Below, in pieces: positions 20,948 to 27,117 of a DNA stretch of 27,117 nt. The notes under the pieces were generated by a model, which was not told the DNA's origin, did no database searches, and worked only from the letters and a program-made list of their open reading frames with translations. The translations under genes were made by a program, and so were the position numbers. Positions within the stretch are counted from its first letter, which is position 1. Each line of letters starts with the position of its first letter. Origin of the DNA: an uncultured Collinsella sp. (GTDB taxonomy: Bacteria; Actinomycetota; Coriobacteriia; Coriobacteriales; Coriobacteriaceae); assembly GCA_900545075.1 (NCBI GenBank), contig UQXT01000018.1, positions 1 to 27,117 on the forward strand, written 5' to 3'.

Positions 20948-22027
20948 CTACTCCCCGTGATGGTGGCCGCAGCAGCACTCGTGGCCATCATCATGGCCGT
21001 GGCCGCCGCAGCACTCGTGGTCCTCGCCATGGTGGTGGCCGCAACCGCACTCATGGTCGTCGCCGTGCTCGCCGTAACCGCAGCCGTCCTCGTGAGCACC
21101 GTGCTCTTCGGGACGATACTGCGACCAGTCCAGACCGGCGGCGATGGCGTCGGCCTCCTCCTTATAGAGGACCGTGACGGCCTGGGTACCCAGCTTGGCA
21201 CCACCGATGGCGTCGAGCATGTCGTAGAGCGTAAAGGCCACGTCGGCACCGGGCAGCGCAAGCTCGCGGTCGTCGGCATAGGCGAGCGCCAAGCGCAGGT
21301 CCTTGATAAAGTGCTCGACCATAAAGCCGGGCTTGTAGTCGCCGTCGAGCGCCTTGGGAGCCAGGCTCTCCATGGCGCCGGACTTGCCGGTGCCGCCCAG
21401 GATCATCTGGCGGGTCTTCTCCAGGTCAAGGCCGCTCAACTCGGCAAATGCCATGGCGTCTGCCATGCCGACCATGCAGGCGCCCAGCGACACCTGGTTG
21501 GCGAGCTTGGCAGCCTGGCCCTTGCCGGCGCCGTCGAAGCAGCAGATGTTGGCCGCAAAGGTGGCAAGGATGTCGCGGACCGGCGCGATGTCGTTCTCGG
21601 TAGCGCCCACGATAGCCGTGAGCGTACCGGCGATAGCGCCCGACTCGCCGCCGGTGACGGGGCAGTCAAACGCCATGCGACCAGAAACCTGGGCGGCCTC
21701 GGCAATGTCACGGGCAAGCTCGGGCGAGCTCGTGGTGAGGTCGATCAAGACCGCACCCGGCTTGGTGCACGCGAGCAGGCCGTCGCCCGCCAGGTAGAGT
21801 TCCTCGACCTCGGAGGGATAGCCCACCATGGTAAAGACGACATCGGCGTTCGCCGCGGCATCGGCCGGCGTATCTGCCCAGACGGCGCCGCGCTCGATAA
21901 GCGCCGCCGCCTTGGACTTGGTGCGGTTGTTGACCGTGACGGGATAGCCGGCGTCCAGAATGTGGCCGGCGATGGGGGCACCCATGATTCCGGTGCCAAT
22001 GAATGCGACGGAGAGCTTGTTTGCCAT
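20948..22027 (-). CDS. 3-hydroxyisobutyrate dehydrogenase-family oxidoreductase with a His/Cys-rich C-terminal tail
   Basis: A 359-residue protein. Residues 1-300 match the beta-hydroxyacid dehydrogenase family (3-hydroxyisobutyrate dehydrogenase, tartronate semialdehyde reductase): Rossmann motif FIGTGIMGAPIAGHIL, FDCPVTGGESGAIAGTLTAI for substrate, and GKGQAAKLANQ with the catalytic Lys174. Asn34-Arg35 in VNNRTKS suggest NADP(H). Residues 307-359 are extra: 53 residues with 14 His and 8 Cys, arranged as three related units (DHECGCGHHHGE, DHECCGGHGHDD, GHECCCGHHHGE). Such tails bind nickel, zinc or copper in other proteins (HypB, UreE, SlyD). Here it may buffer metal or inhibit the enzyme when metal is bound. 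The gene follows degV on the same strand. Confidence 0.88.
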   Translation of the reverse strand: MANKLSVAFIGTGIMGAPIAGHILDAGYPVTVNNRTKSKAAALIERGAVWADTPADAAANADVVFTMVGYPSEVEELYLAGDGLLACTKPGAVLIDLTTSSPELARDIAEAAQVSGRMAFDCPVTGGESGAIAGTLTAIVGATENDIAPVRDILATFAANICCFDGAGKGQAAKLANQVSLGACMVGMADAMAFAELSGLDLEKTRQMILGGTGKSGAMESLAPKALDGDYKPGFMVEHFIKDLRLALAYADDRELALPGADVAFTLYDMLDAIGGAKLGTQAVTVLYKEEADAIAAGLDWSQYRPEEHGAHEDGCGYGEHGDDHECGCGHHHGEDHECCGGHGHDDGHECCCGHHHGE

Positions 22028-22125
22028 GAAACCTTTCCTTTTGGGTTGGGTGTTGTTACCAGGTTGAATACTCGGTGCCAGCGTTTGGGCTGTGAGTCGA
22101 GGGCGATTACGGACGCAGCGCTTGC

Positions 22126-23079
22126 CTACTGACCGCGCACGCGGCGGGCGATACGGTCGGAAAGCGACGCCTTGTCGGCGCGGTTCTTACCCCAAAACGC
22201 GCAGCCCACCATGCCGGGGCCCACGTGCGAGCCGATGGTGGGACCCACGGAGCCGCGAATGATCGTGACGTCGGCGCAACCCTCCTCCTTGCGGATGGCG
22301 GCTTCGAGCCAGTCACCATCCTTTTCGGCATCGGCCGTCATGATGGCGATGGGCATGGTGCGATCGGGCACGTAGTTCTCGCGGAACGACTTGAGGATGG
22401 ACTTGAGCGCCTTCTTGCGGCCGCGGTTGACGCCGATCAGCGACAGCGAGCCGGCCAGGTCGTAGGAGAGCTCGGGCTTGACATCGAGCTTTGCCGTGAG
22501 CTGCGCCGCCGCGGGCGGAATGCGGCCGCCGGCAGCCAGTGCGTCGAAGCTCTCGAGCGTAAAGTAGCCGTGGACGTAGGTCTTTGCCTCGTTTGCCCAA
22601 TCGACCAGCTGCTTGGCGGTCAGTCCCGCCGAACGCTGGCGCACGGCCTCGAGCGCCAAGAGCGCGCCGGTCGCACAGGGCAGAGCGTTGTCGACCACGT
22701 AGAGCTCAAAGTTGGGATACTCGGCGCGCACGGCATCTGCCGCCTGGCACGCGGAGTTGTAGCTCGACGACAGCGCCGAGGTAAAGCACAGGTAGACCGT
22801 GGGCGTGCCCTCTTTGGCGCACTCGGTAAAGAACTCGATATAGCGACCGAGCGACACAGCCGAGGTGGACACGCGGGCACCAGCGCGCATGCGGTCGTAG
22901 AACTCCTTAGGGCTCATGCTCGACCAGATGTCGTCCGTGCGCTCCTCGCCATCGATAATGAAGGGGAAACCCAGGATATCGACATCAAGGTTCGCGGCGA
23001 CCTCGGGGCTAAAGTCGCAGCAGGTATCGACGACGATGCGGCAACGGTCCGAATGACCGGCGGATGCGGCCTTGTCCAT
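22126..23079 (-). CDS. DegV-family fatty-acid-binding protein
   Basis: A 317-residue protein from the ATG at 23079 (AAGGAG eight bases upstream; a TTG one codon earlier is less likely). It has the DegV pattern: IVVDTCCDFSPEVAANL at the N-terminus, STSAVSLGRYIEFF as first lipid-binding loop, LCFTSALSSSYNSACQAA as second, VVDNALPCATGALLALEA, FDALAAGGRIPPAAA and VGPTIGSHVGPGMVGCAFWG at the end. DegV/FakB proteins bind a fatty acid and present it to the FakA kinase for incorporation into phospholipid. No fakA is in the window. It heads a leftward operon with the dehydrogenase-like gene. Whether it is a true FakB cannot be decided from sequence alone. Confidence 0.92.
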   Translation of the reverse strand: MDKAASAGHSDRCRIVVDTCCDFSPEVAANLDVDILGFPFIIDGEERTDDIWSSMSPKEFYDRMRAGARVSTSAVSLGRYIEFFTECAKEGTPTVYLCFTSALSSSYNSACQAADAVRAEYPNFELYVVDNALPCATGALLALEAVRQRSAGLTAKQLVDWANEAKTYVHGYFTLESFDALAAGGRIPPAAAQLTAKLDVKPELSYDLAGSLSLIGVNRGRKKALKSILKSFRENYVPDRTMPIAIMTADAEKDGDWLEAAIRKEEGCADVTIIRGSVGPTIGSHVGPGMVGCAFWGKNRADKASLSDRIARRVRGQ

Positions 23080-23096
23080 CAAAGCGACTCCTTACG

Positions 23097-23129
23097 TAAA
23101 AAGGCGGCCACCCGCATGGGATGGCCGCC
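23097..23129 (-). terminator. Terminator after hpf
   Basis: Reverse strand: GGCGGCCA with a T bulge then CCC, loop ATGC, GGG then TGGCCGCC, followed by TTTTTAC. A strong intrinsic terminator between hpf and degV. Confidence 0.92.
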
Positions 23130-23158
23130 AACCGTTAACTCATGCAAGTTAACGTATT

Positions 23159-23743
23159 TTACTCGTCAAGTGTTTCGATGCGGGGCTTGATGATGCCATA
23201 TCCACCATTCTTACGGTGATACACCACATTGATGAGGCCAGTCGTCGCGTTCTCGAACACGTAGAAGTCGTGGCCGAGCAGATCTGTCTGCACCAGCGCC
23301 TGCTCCTCAGTCATCGGGGTGACGTCGATAACCTTCTCGCGGACGAGCAGGTCGTCCTCTTCCTCGGGCAGCAGCAGGTCGGCCAGATCCTCGACGCGCT
23401 CGACCGGCGCGACATCCGCGGCGCTGGCACCGCCCTGGCGGTTGTCCACGACCTTGGTCTTGAACTTGCGCAGCTGGCGGGTGACCTTATCGGCGGAGAG
23501 ATCGATGGCGGCATACATATCTGCGCCGTGCTCGGCAACGCGAATCACAGAGCCGCGGGCACGAACCGTGACCTCGACGATTGCCGGGTTGGGGTTCGAG
23601 GGGTTCTTCTCATAGCGAAGTACAACGTCGACCGTCATGGGCTCGATATCGAAAACCTTGAGCGCCTCGCCGATCTTCTCATCCACATGCGCACGCAGAG
23701 CATCGGTTACCGTCGTCTTGCGTCCAGAAACCTTGATATCCAT
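23159..23743 (-). CDS. hpf: Ribosome hibernation-promoting factor, long form
   Basis: A 194-residue protein from the ATG at 23743 (GGAG seven bases upstream; an upstream start would add 20 unrelated residues). The N-terminal domain is HPF/RaiA-like (MDIKVSGRKTTVTDALRAHV, EKIGEALKVF, AADMYAAID-type segment near 85-95, DKVTRQLRKFK). A linker then leads to the C-terminal dimerisation domain (about 135-194) with KVIDVTPMTEEQALVQTDLLGHDFYVF and VVYHRKNGGYGIIKP. Long HPF joins two 70S ribosomes into inactive 100S particles in stationary phase. Its position downstream of a comF-like gene is common in Gram-positive bacteria. The promoter must lie in 23744-24000. Confidence 0.95.
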   Translation of the reverse strand: MDIKVSGRKTTVTDALRAHVDEKIGEALKVFDIEPMTVDVVLRYEKNPSNPNPAIVEVTVRARGSVIRVAEHGADMYAAIDLSADKVTRQLRKFKTKVVDNRQGGASAADVAPVERVEDLADLLLPEEEDDLLVREKVIDVTPMTEEQALVQTDLLGHDFYVFENATTGLINVVYHRKNGGYGIIKPRIETLDE

Positions 23744-24060
23744 ACGTGGCTCCAATCTGCCTCGGGGACTTACTGTACTGGCTATGTACCCATTGCCGTG
23801 CATTTAATCACGCGGATTCCTAAAGACCCGAATAACGATTGCTTGATACCGCATACCGAAGTCTCGTACTTTTCCATGGCAAAGTGCGCTATAGGAGGGA
23901 GCCCACAGATTTGTATTTGGTCTCGAAAATTGGCTTTGACCTGCTGGTTTTATAGCGATGAAAAAGCCGGGCTCCCCTATTGGGGAAACCCGGCAGTGCG
24001 TGTTGAAACCGTGAAGAGGTGTCCTTTCCAACGTATAGGAGACACCACCCCTAGCAATAA
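23744..24060. promoter_or_regulatory. Gap upstream of hpf
   Basis: 317 bp. It contains the terminator of the upstream lipoprotein gene (23961-23995) and presumably the hpf promoter and a leader of up to about 200 bases. No confident -10/-35 pair, no riboswitch I recognise and no supported small ORF. Confidence 0.4.
23961..23995 (-). terminator. Terminator after the solute-binding lipoprotein gene
   Basis: Reverse strand: GCCGGG-T-TTCCCC, loop AATA, GGGGA-G-CCCGGC followed by TTTTTC, some 65 bases past the stop codon. Confidence 0.9.
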
Positions 24061-25068
24061 CTAGCTATTGAGTTTGTTAATGTCGTCGTCGGTGATGGCG
24101 CCTTCCTGGCTGGACGATTTGTCCTCGGAGGATGCGGTCTCATTGTTGGAATCGGAGGACTCGCTGCCGGAGGACGTGGTCTCACTGGACTCAGAGTCGC
24201 CCGGCTGCACGTTAGCGCCCGAAACCGTCTTAGTGGTGAGGTCGTAGGGCATCCTGCCATACCAGACGCAGTGGACCGCCTCGAGCGTGCCGTCGGCCGT
24301 AATACCGTCGAGGGCATCGCTCACGGCACGGCATAGTTCGTCATTGGACGAGAGGCCCACAACACCAAGCGTCGAGGGCGCCTCGAGCGCACCGACATAG
24401 GAGATCTCGCTCATCAGGCGTGCAAGGTAGCCGCCGGCCGTGGAGTCGCAGATCACATAGTCGACCTCGCCGGACTCGAGCGCCTCAAAGCACTCGTTGA
24501 TGTTGGAGTAGGTCTTTTGGTTGGCGGTGATGCTCTGCTTAGCAAGCGCCTCCTGCGAGGCCGAGGACGCCTGAACGCCCAGGGTGGACGTGTTAAGGGT
24601 ATCGGTGGAAACGCTTAGCGACCCACCATCGCTAGTTTTACCGAACACGGAAGTGGCATCGTACAGGCAGGTGCCGAGCGAGCTAATGTCCCCGTCCGTG
24701 GAGTTAATCTCGCCGATAAAGATATCGGCCTTTTTGTCGCCGAGCGCGGAACCTGCCGAGGACGCATCGACAAAGGCAACCTTAAGGCCCATGCGGCTTG
24801 CGAGGGCGCGGGCGGCGTCGACCGCATATCCCGTGAGCTCGCCGTCGGCGCCCTGCATTGCCTGCGGCGCATCGGAAGTATCGAGGGCGACCGTCAGGGT
24901 TCCGGGAGTGACCAGGGCATCGTCCGACACCGCCGGCGTGACGGTCTCGTACTCGATCTGGTCGATCGTGGGAGTCGTGAACGTAGACAGCGGGTTGAAC
25001 GCGCATCCGCTCAGGCCCAAAACGGCGATGACCGCTGCGGTCCCAGCACCTAACCGAGCCGCGTGCAT
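24061..25068 (-). CDS. Amino-acid-type ABC transporter substrate-binding lipoprotein
   Basis: A 335-residue lipoprotein from the ATG at 25068 (GAGGGG nine bases upstream; ATG at 25086 is an alternative). A signal peptide MHAARLGAGTAAVIAVLGLS is followed by the lipobox LSGC, so Cys22 would be lipid-modified. The mature part has the family-3 binding-protein pattern: GTLTVALDTSDAPQAM, GELTGYAVDAARALASRMGL, DKKADIFIGEINST, ECFEALESGEVDYVICDSTAG and LSSNDELCRAVSDALDGI. The last 60 residues are a Ser/Glu-rich low-complexity tail. No permease or ATPase gene is adjacent, so it may serve a transporter encoded elsewhere or act as a sensor. The frame is open for 133 codons upstream, but those codons show no recognisable domain. 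Confidence 0.85.
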   Translation of the reverse strand: MHAARLGAGTAAVIAVLGLSGCAFNPLSTFTTPTIDQIEYETVTPAVSDDALVTPGTLTVALDTSDAPQAMQGADGELTGYAVDAARALASRMGLKVAFVDASSAGSALGDKKADIFIGEINSTDGDISSLGTCLYDATSVFGKTSDGGSLSVSTDTLNTSTLGVQASSASQEALAKQSITANQKTYSNINECFEALESGEVDYVICDSTAGGYLARLMSEISYVGALEAPSTLGVVGLSSNDELCRAVSDALDGITADGTLEAVHCVWYGRMPYDLTTKTVSGANVQPGDSESSETTSSGSESSDSNNETASSEDKSSSQEGAITDDDINKLNS

Positions 25069-25411
25069 CAAGCTGCCCCTCACCATGTCCAATACCCTGC
25101 CTTCTGTGTCGTATGCGATCCGTGCCCTGCACGGGATATCGGGTTGTTCCCACCAGCTGACCTGGTATTTGACCCCACACTTGCGCACCGGGACGTTTGC
25201 TCGGGAGGCCGCAGCCACCTTCACGACTGGCCCGCTCGCCCGCGAGGCGGTATTGCCCCAAAGAAAGTAGAACGGACGGTGCGGCTTACATCTAGGACGC
25301 GCCATGATCGCGCCGCGCGCACGCGGTCGCTTACGTGGATCCCTTTGACCGCGTCTGTCTTGGACTAGGATGGACATTTCGTCCGTCCGCAACCACAGCC
25401 TGGCAGGAACG
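25069..25411 (-). promoter_or_regulatory. Long leader of the lipoprotein gene
   Basis: About 340 bases lie between the likely transcription start and the lipoprotein start codon. On the reverse strand the leader has a perfect 8-bp stem ACGCGGTC/GACCGCGT (25321-25328 with 25347-25354) and other GC-rich hairpins. The sequence is open in the gene's own frame but has no recognised protein similarity. I match it to no known riboswitch class. It is either a structured 5' leader or an N-terminal extension of the protein. Confidence 0.45.
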
Positions 25412-25417
25412 TAGCGC

Positions 25418-25423
25418 ATTATA
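25418..25423 (-). promoter_or_regulatory. -10 box of the lipoprotein gene, with flanking direct repeats
   Basis: Reverse-strand TATAAT. Just upstream the direct repeats TTAAACTTTAGC and TTGAACTTAGC cover the -35 region, a typical place for an activator or repressor site. Confidence 0.6.
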
Positions 25424-25518
25424 GCTAAGTTCAAGCTAAAGTTTAAGGTTAGGGGCGTCATTCGCATCTCGAGTACAGATTTTGCGGGTCGGAGCGGACC
25501 ATTCGTGCCCCTATGAAG

Positions 25519-25566
25519 CCCGGAGCTCCCCTACGGGGAGCTCCGGGGCACCCGTCTCAGGGTGCC
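25519..25566. terminator. Two adjacent strong hairpins between element C and the lipoprotein promoter
   Basis: CCCGGAGCTCCCC-TAC-GGGGAGCTCCGGG (25519-25547) is a perfect 13-bp stem, and GGCACCC-GTCTCA-GGGTGCC (25547-25566) a perfect 7-bp stem directly beside it. T-runs are short. They probably end the leftward transcript of the PD-(D/E)XK-like gene before the lipoprotein promoter. Confidence 0.6.
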
Positions 25567-25568
25567 GT

Positions 25569-25783
25569 GGCCAAAAAATAGCAAATATGAGTACTGTTAC
25601 CAATTTAGTAGCAGGAGTTTTTGGCTCTGCAAGCTGTTTTCACGCTCTATAACGTCAGATTGATGCCAGGATATTCCACATTTGTTTAATAACTTTCTAA
25701 TTTACCCCATCTTCCAGTCCCAAAATCCCTGATTTTACTGTTACTGAATTTGTAGCAGTACTCATATTTGCTATATTTTGGCC
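25569..25783. repeat. 215-bp long inverted-repeat element (family C)
   Basis: Arms of 46 bp (25569-25614 and 25738-25783) are inverted copies at 41 of 46 positions and share TAGCAAATATGAGTACTG. The interior (about 123 bp) is AT-rich, unlike the surrounding DNA, and has no credible ORF. The outer ends are GGCCAAAA/TTTTGGCC. No target-site duplication is evident. It lies 36 bp past the stop of the PD-(D/E)XK-like gene. It could be a MITE-like element or a very long RNA hairpin. Confidence 0.82.
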
Positions 25784-25818
25784 AGAGCATATATCCAACC
25801 CCCTGTTTCAGAGCATTG

Positions 25819-26928
25819 TTAGGCGGGTTTAAGCCCAAAACACGCCCGCAGCGTGTTAAGCAGCGCCTCTTGCTTTTTCCTGCGGGCATCGACACGATTC
25901 CGGTACCGCTTTCGCATACGCTGGTGCATGCGCCATGCGAGTGCTTCCATCGCTTCCATGTCACAGAGCATTTCGTTGTTGACCGTCGCGACCTCGATTC
26001 CCATAGTAATCAAGCCCGTGTTGCGTTTTTCGTCATGGATACGTCCCCTCCGGGAGGAATGGCCCAGCTCACCGTTGTATTCCAGGTCAAACCGGGCCGT
26101 CTCCTGATACGCATCGCAAACTGCATGCGGCATCCCCGAGATTGCCTGTGCGCGGTCATCGAACTCGATCTTGCAGTCGGTCTTAAAGGGACCGCAGGCA
26201 AATCCGCCATAGGAAAACGGAAGCGAAAACAGAGCGAGCATGATGCACTCCATGGGCGAGCGCAGGTTTTCTGACAGGTGGGGACACAGGCGCAGCAGCT
26301 GTTTGGCCACATTCCCCTTGCATGCCGCAAGGTAATCTGCCAGGCGATCGGGCGTCAGCACCGGCTCGACTTCAAAGTAGCCCACGTCTGCCGGTTGGTC
26401 CTTGTACTTTGCAAGTCTATTCGCAACAGGCGAGGTGTAGGGAGGCAGATACTTCCCGCGGTCACTCAGTGAAATCTTAGAGCACAGCTCCTGGGCCAGG
26501 GCAAATGCCTGGATGCAGCCGACCTCGCGCACGACGGCTACGCAAAGGGCCTCGGGAGATAGACTGTACACCCCCGGTTCCACCTCTAGAATCGAGCCGG
26601 CGGGCAACTCGGAGCATACGGACCAGCTCACGCCAAGAATACGGCGGCGCTGCGCTGCAGACCCTACCAGCAAGCACAAATCCTCTTGCGCCTCGCCGCT
26701 TGCGGCCCCAATCCGCACCAAATCGGGAAGATAGATGTCCTCGGTCGAGGGCGACGATGTGCGCAGCACACGGCGCTCTTCATCGGGATTAAGGTCCTTC
26801 CAGCTTATGTAGCCCATCTGCCGGCGCTCGGCGCGCATCATGCGCAGCGCCGAGGCACCCGTCAAAATTACGGAAGCAGCCAGCTGCTCGCTTGCAGGCT
26901 TGCCACGCTGCCCGATCTTTATTGCCAT
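25819..26928 (-). CDS. Uncharacterised protein with a C-terminal PD-(D/E)XK-like (DUF559/Vsr-like) domain
   Basis: A 369-residue protein from the ATG at 26928 (GGGGTGG six bases upstream; a TTG six codons earlier is less likely). The first 250 residues match no family I can name, though stretches such as LVGSAAQRRRILGV, GVYSLSPEALCVAVVREVG and SPMECIMLALFSLPFSYGG recur in Coriobacteria proteins of this kind. Residues about 265-330 read HAVCDAYQETARFDLEYNG, then HDEKRNTGLITMGIEVATV. They fit the DUF559/Vsr-like nuclease core with Asp272, Glu283 and Asp299 as possible metal ligands. The C-terminus is strongly basic. It directly follows the comF-like gene. Function is unknown; a role in DNA processing or defence is only a guess. 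Confidence 0.7.
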   Translation of the reverse strand: MAIKIGQRGKPASEQLAASVILTGASALRMMRAERRQMGYISWKDLNPDEERRVLRTSSPSTEDIYLPDLVRIGAASGEAQEDLCLLVGSAAQRRRILGVSWSVCSELPAGSILEVEPGVYSLSPEALCVAVVREVGCIQAFALAQELCSKISLSDRGKYLPPYTSPVANRLAKYKDQPADVGYFEVEPVLTPDRLADYLAACKGNVAKQLLRLCPHLSENLRSPMECIMLALFSLPFSYGGFACGPFKTDCKIEFDDRAQAISGMPHAVCDAYQETARFDLEYNGELGHSSRRGRIHDEKRNTGLITMGIEVATVNNEMLCDMEAMEALAWRMHQRMRKRYRNRVDARRKKQEALLNTLRACFGLKPA

Positions 26929-26939
26929 CTGAACCACCC

Positions 26940-27117
26940 CTACCAAACGCGTGCGATAGCGAGGCCATAAACGGCCGCAGCGCCGGCGCGCTTGAGTTCC
27001 GCCGAAGCCGCGGCCATCGTCGCACCCGTAGTGATAACGTCGTCGATAAGCAGCAGGCGCTTGCCCTGCACGTCCTCAACGGTCTCATACATGCCTCGGG
27101 CGCGTTCACGGCGTTCT
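26940..27117 (-). CDS. ComF-type phosphoribosyltransferase, C-terminal part (cut by window edge)
   Basis: The last 58 codons of a gene that enters from the right edge. The peptide includes GKRLLLIDDVITTGATMAAA, the PRPP-binding motif of phosphoribosyltransferases, followed by a helix and the ending AVYGLAIARVW. This end is typical of ComF/GntX-type proteins, which support DNA uptake in competent bacteria and may help recycle nucleotides. The stop codon TAG at 26940-26942 is 11 bases before the ATG of the next gene, and its last bases overlap the next ribosome site, so the two are co-transcribed. ComF is preferred over other phosphoribosyltransferases from the ending and the downstream hpf gene. 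Confidence 0.82.
   Translation of the reverse strand, partial: ERRERARGMYETVEDVQGKRLLLIDDVITTGATMAAASAELKRAGAAAVYGLAIARVW

Noticed and set aside
23804..24031. 75-codon reverse open frame upstream of hpf
   Set aside because: No ribosome site, no similarity, and it runs through the terminator of the upstream gene.
25069..25467. 133-codon N-terminal extension of the lipoprotein
   Set aside because: A normal lipoprotein signal peptide with a ribosome site starts at 25068; the upstream part has no domain and would block export. Kept as a leader, with the alternative noted.
1..27117. CRISPR arrays, insertion-sequence transposases, prophage genes, rRNA
   Set aside because: No regularly spaced repeats, transposase motifs, phage proteins or rRNA sequence were seen anywhere in the window.

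Overview
The window looks like chromosomal DNA from a GC-rich gut actinobacterium of the Coriobacteriia, most likely Collinsella or a close relative. This is an inference from the GC-rich codon use, the density of mannose-family PTS and amino-sugar genes, and gene types common in that class (DUF2975 plus a YozG-like HTH protein, a HEAT-repeat protein, a comF-to-hpf neighbourhood). I could not run a database search.

Layout. 1-2181: the start of a lactose/cellobiose-type PTS EIIC (leftward), a divergent DUF7916-like TIM-barrel gene and a GntR regulator. The gap between the divergent genes holds several inverted repeats. 2194-2336: two related hairpin repeats. 2454-4477: a DeoR regulator, divergent from galactose mutarotase. 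4478-5730: a terminator, a 157-bp inverted-repeat element, an orphan mannose-family PTS EIIB that has lost its phosphorylated histidine, and tRNA-Thr(CGU) with its own promoter and terminator. 5731-8285 (leftward): a LacX-type mutarotase, a LacC-type tagatose-6-phosphate kinase, a remnant of a second nagA, and a YhcH/NanQ-family anomerase. 8443-9027: a flavodoxin. 9103-16246: nagA/agaA, agaS, a GntR regulator and a five-gene PTS operon (EIIA-yajC-EIIB-EIIC-EIID), followed by a 700-bp regulatory region. 16495-17382: a DUF2975 membrane protein with its HTH partner. 17496-23079 (leftward): a membrane-anchored SurA-like protein, an isocitrate/isopropylmalate dehydrogenase, a HEAT-repeat protein, a small membrane protein, a 3-hydroxyisobutyrate-dehydrogenase-like enzyme with a His/Cys-rich tail, and DegV. 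23159-27117 (leftward): long-form HPF, a solute-binding lipoprotein, a 215-bp inverted-repeat element, a PD-(D/E)XK-like protein and the end of a ComF-type phosphoribosyltransferase.

How the genes work together. The centre encodes most of a GalNAc route: PTS uptake to GalNAc-6-P, deacetylation by NagA/AgaA, deamination and isomerisation by AgaS to tagatose-6-P, and phosphorylation by LacC. No tagatose-bisphosphate aldolase is present, so the last step must be encoded elsewhere. The motif CTGGTAGTAACCA occurs upstream of both agaS and the PTS operon and is the best candidate operator for the GntR (AgaR/NagR-like) protein encoded between them. GalNAc is plentiful in mucin O-glycans, which fits a gut habitat.

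The least explained material is regulatory and repetitive. There are paired CGGTGAACGGT / ACCGTTCACCG sites upstream of two PTS loci, and three different families of long inverted-repeat elements in intergenic gaps. There are also a dead EIIB paralogue, a nagA scar, and a dehydrogenase with a metal-chelating tail.
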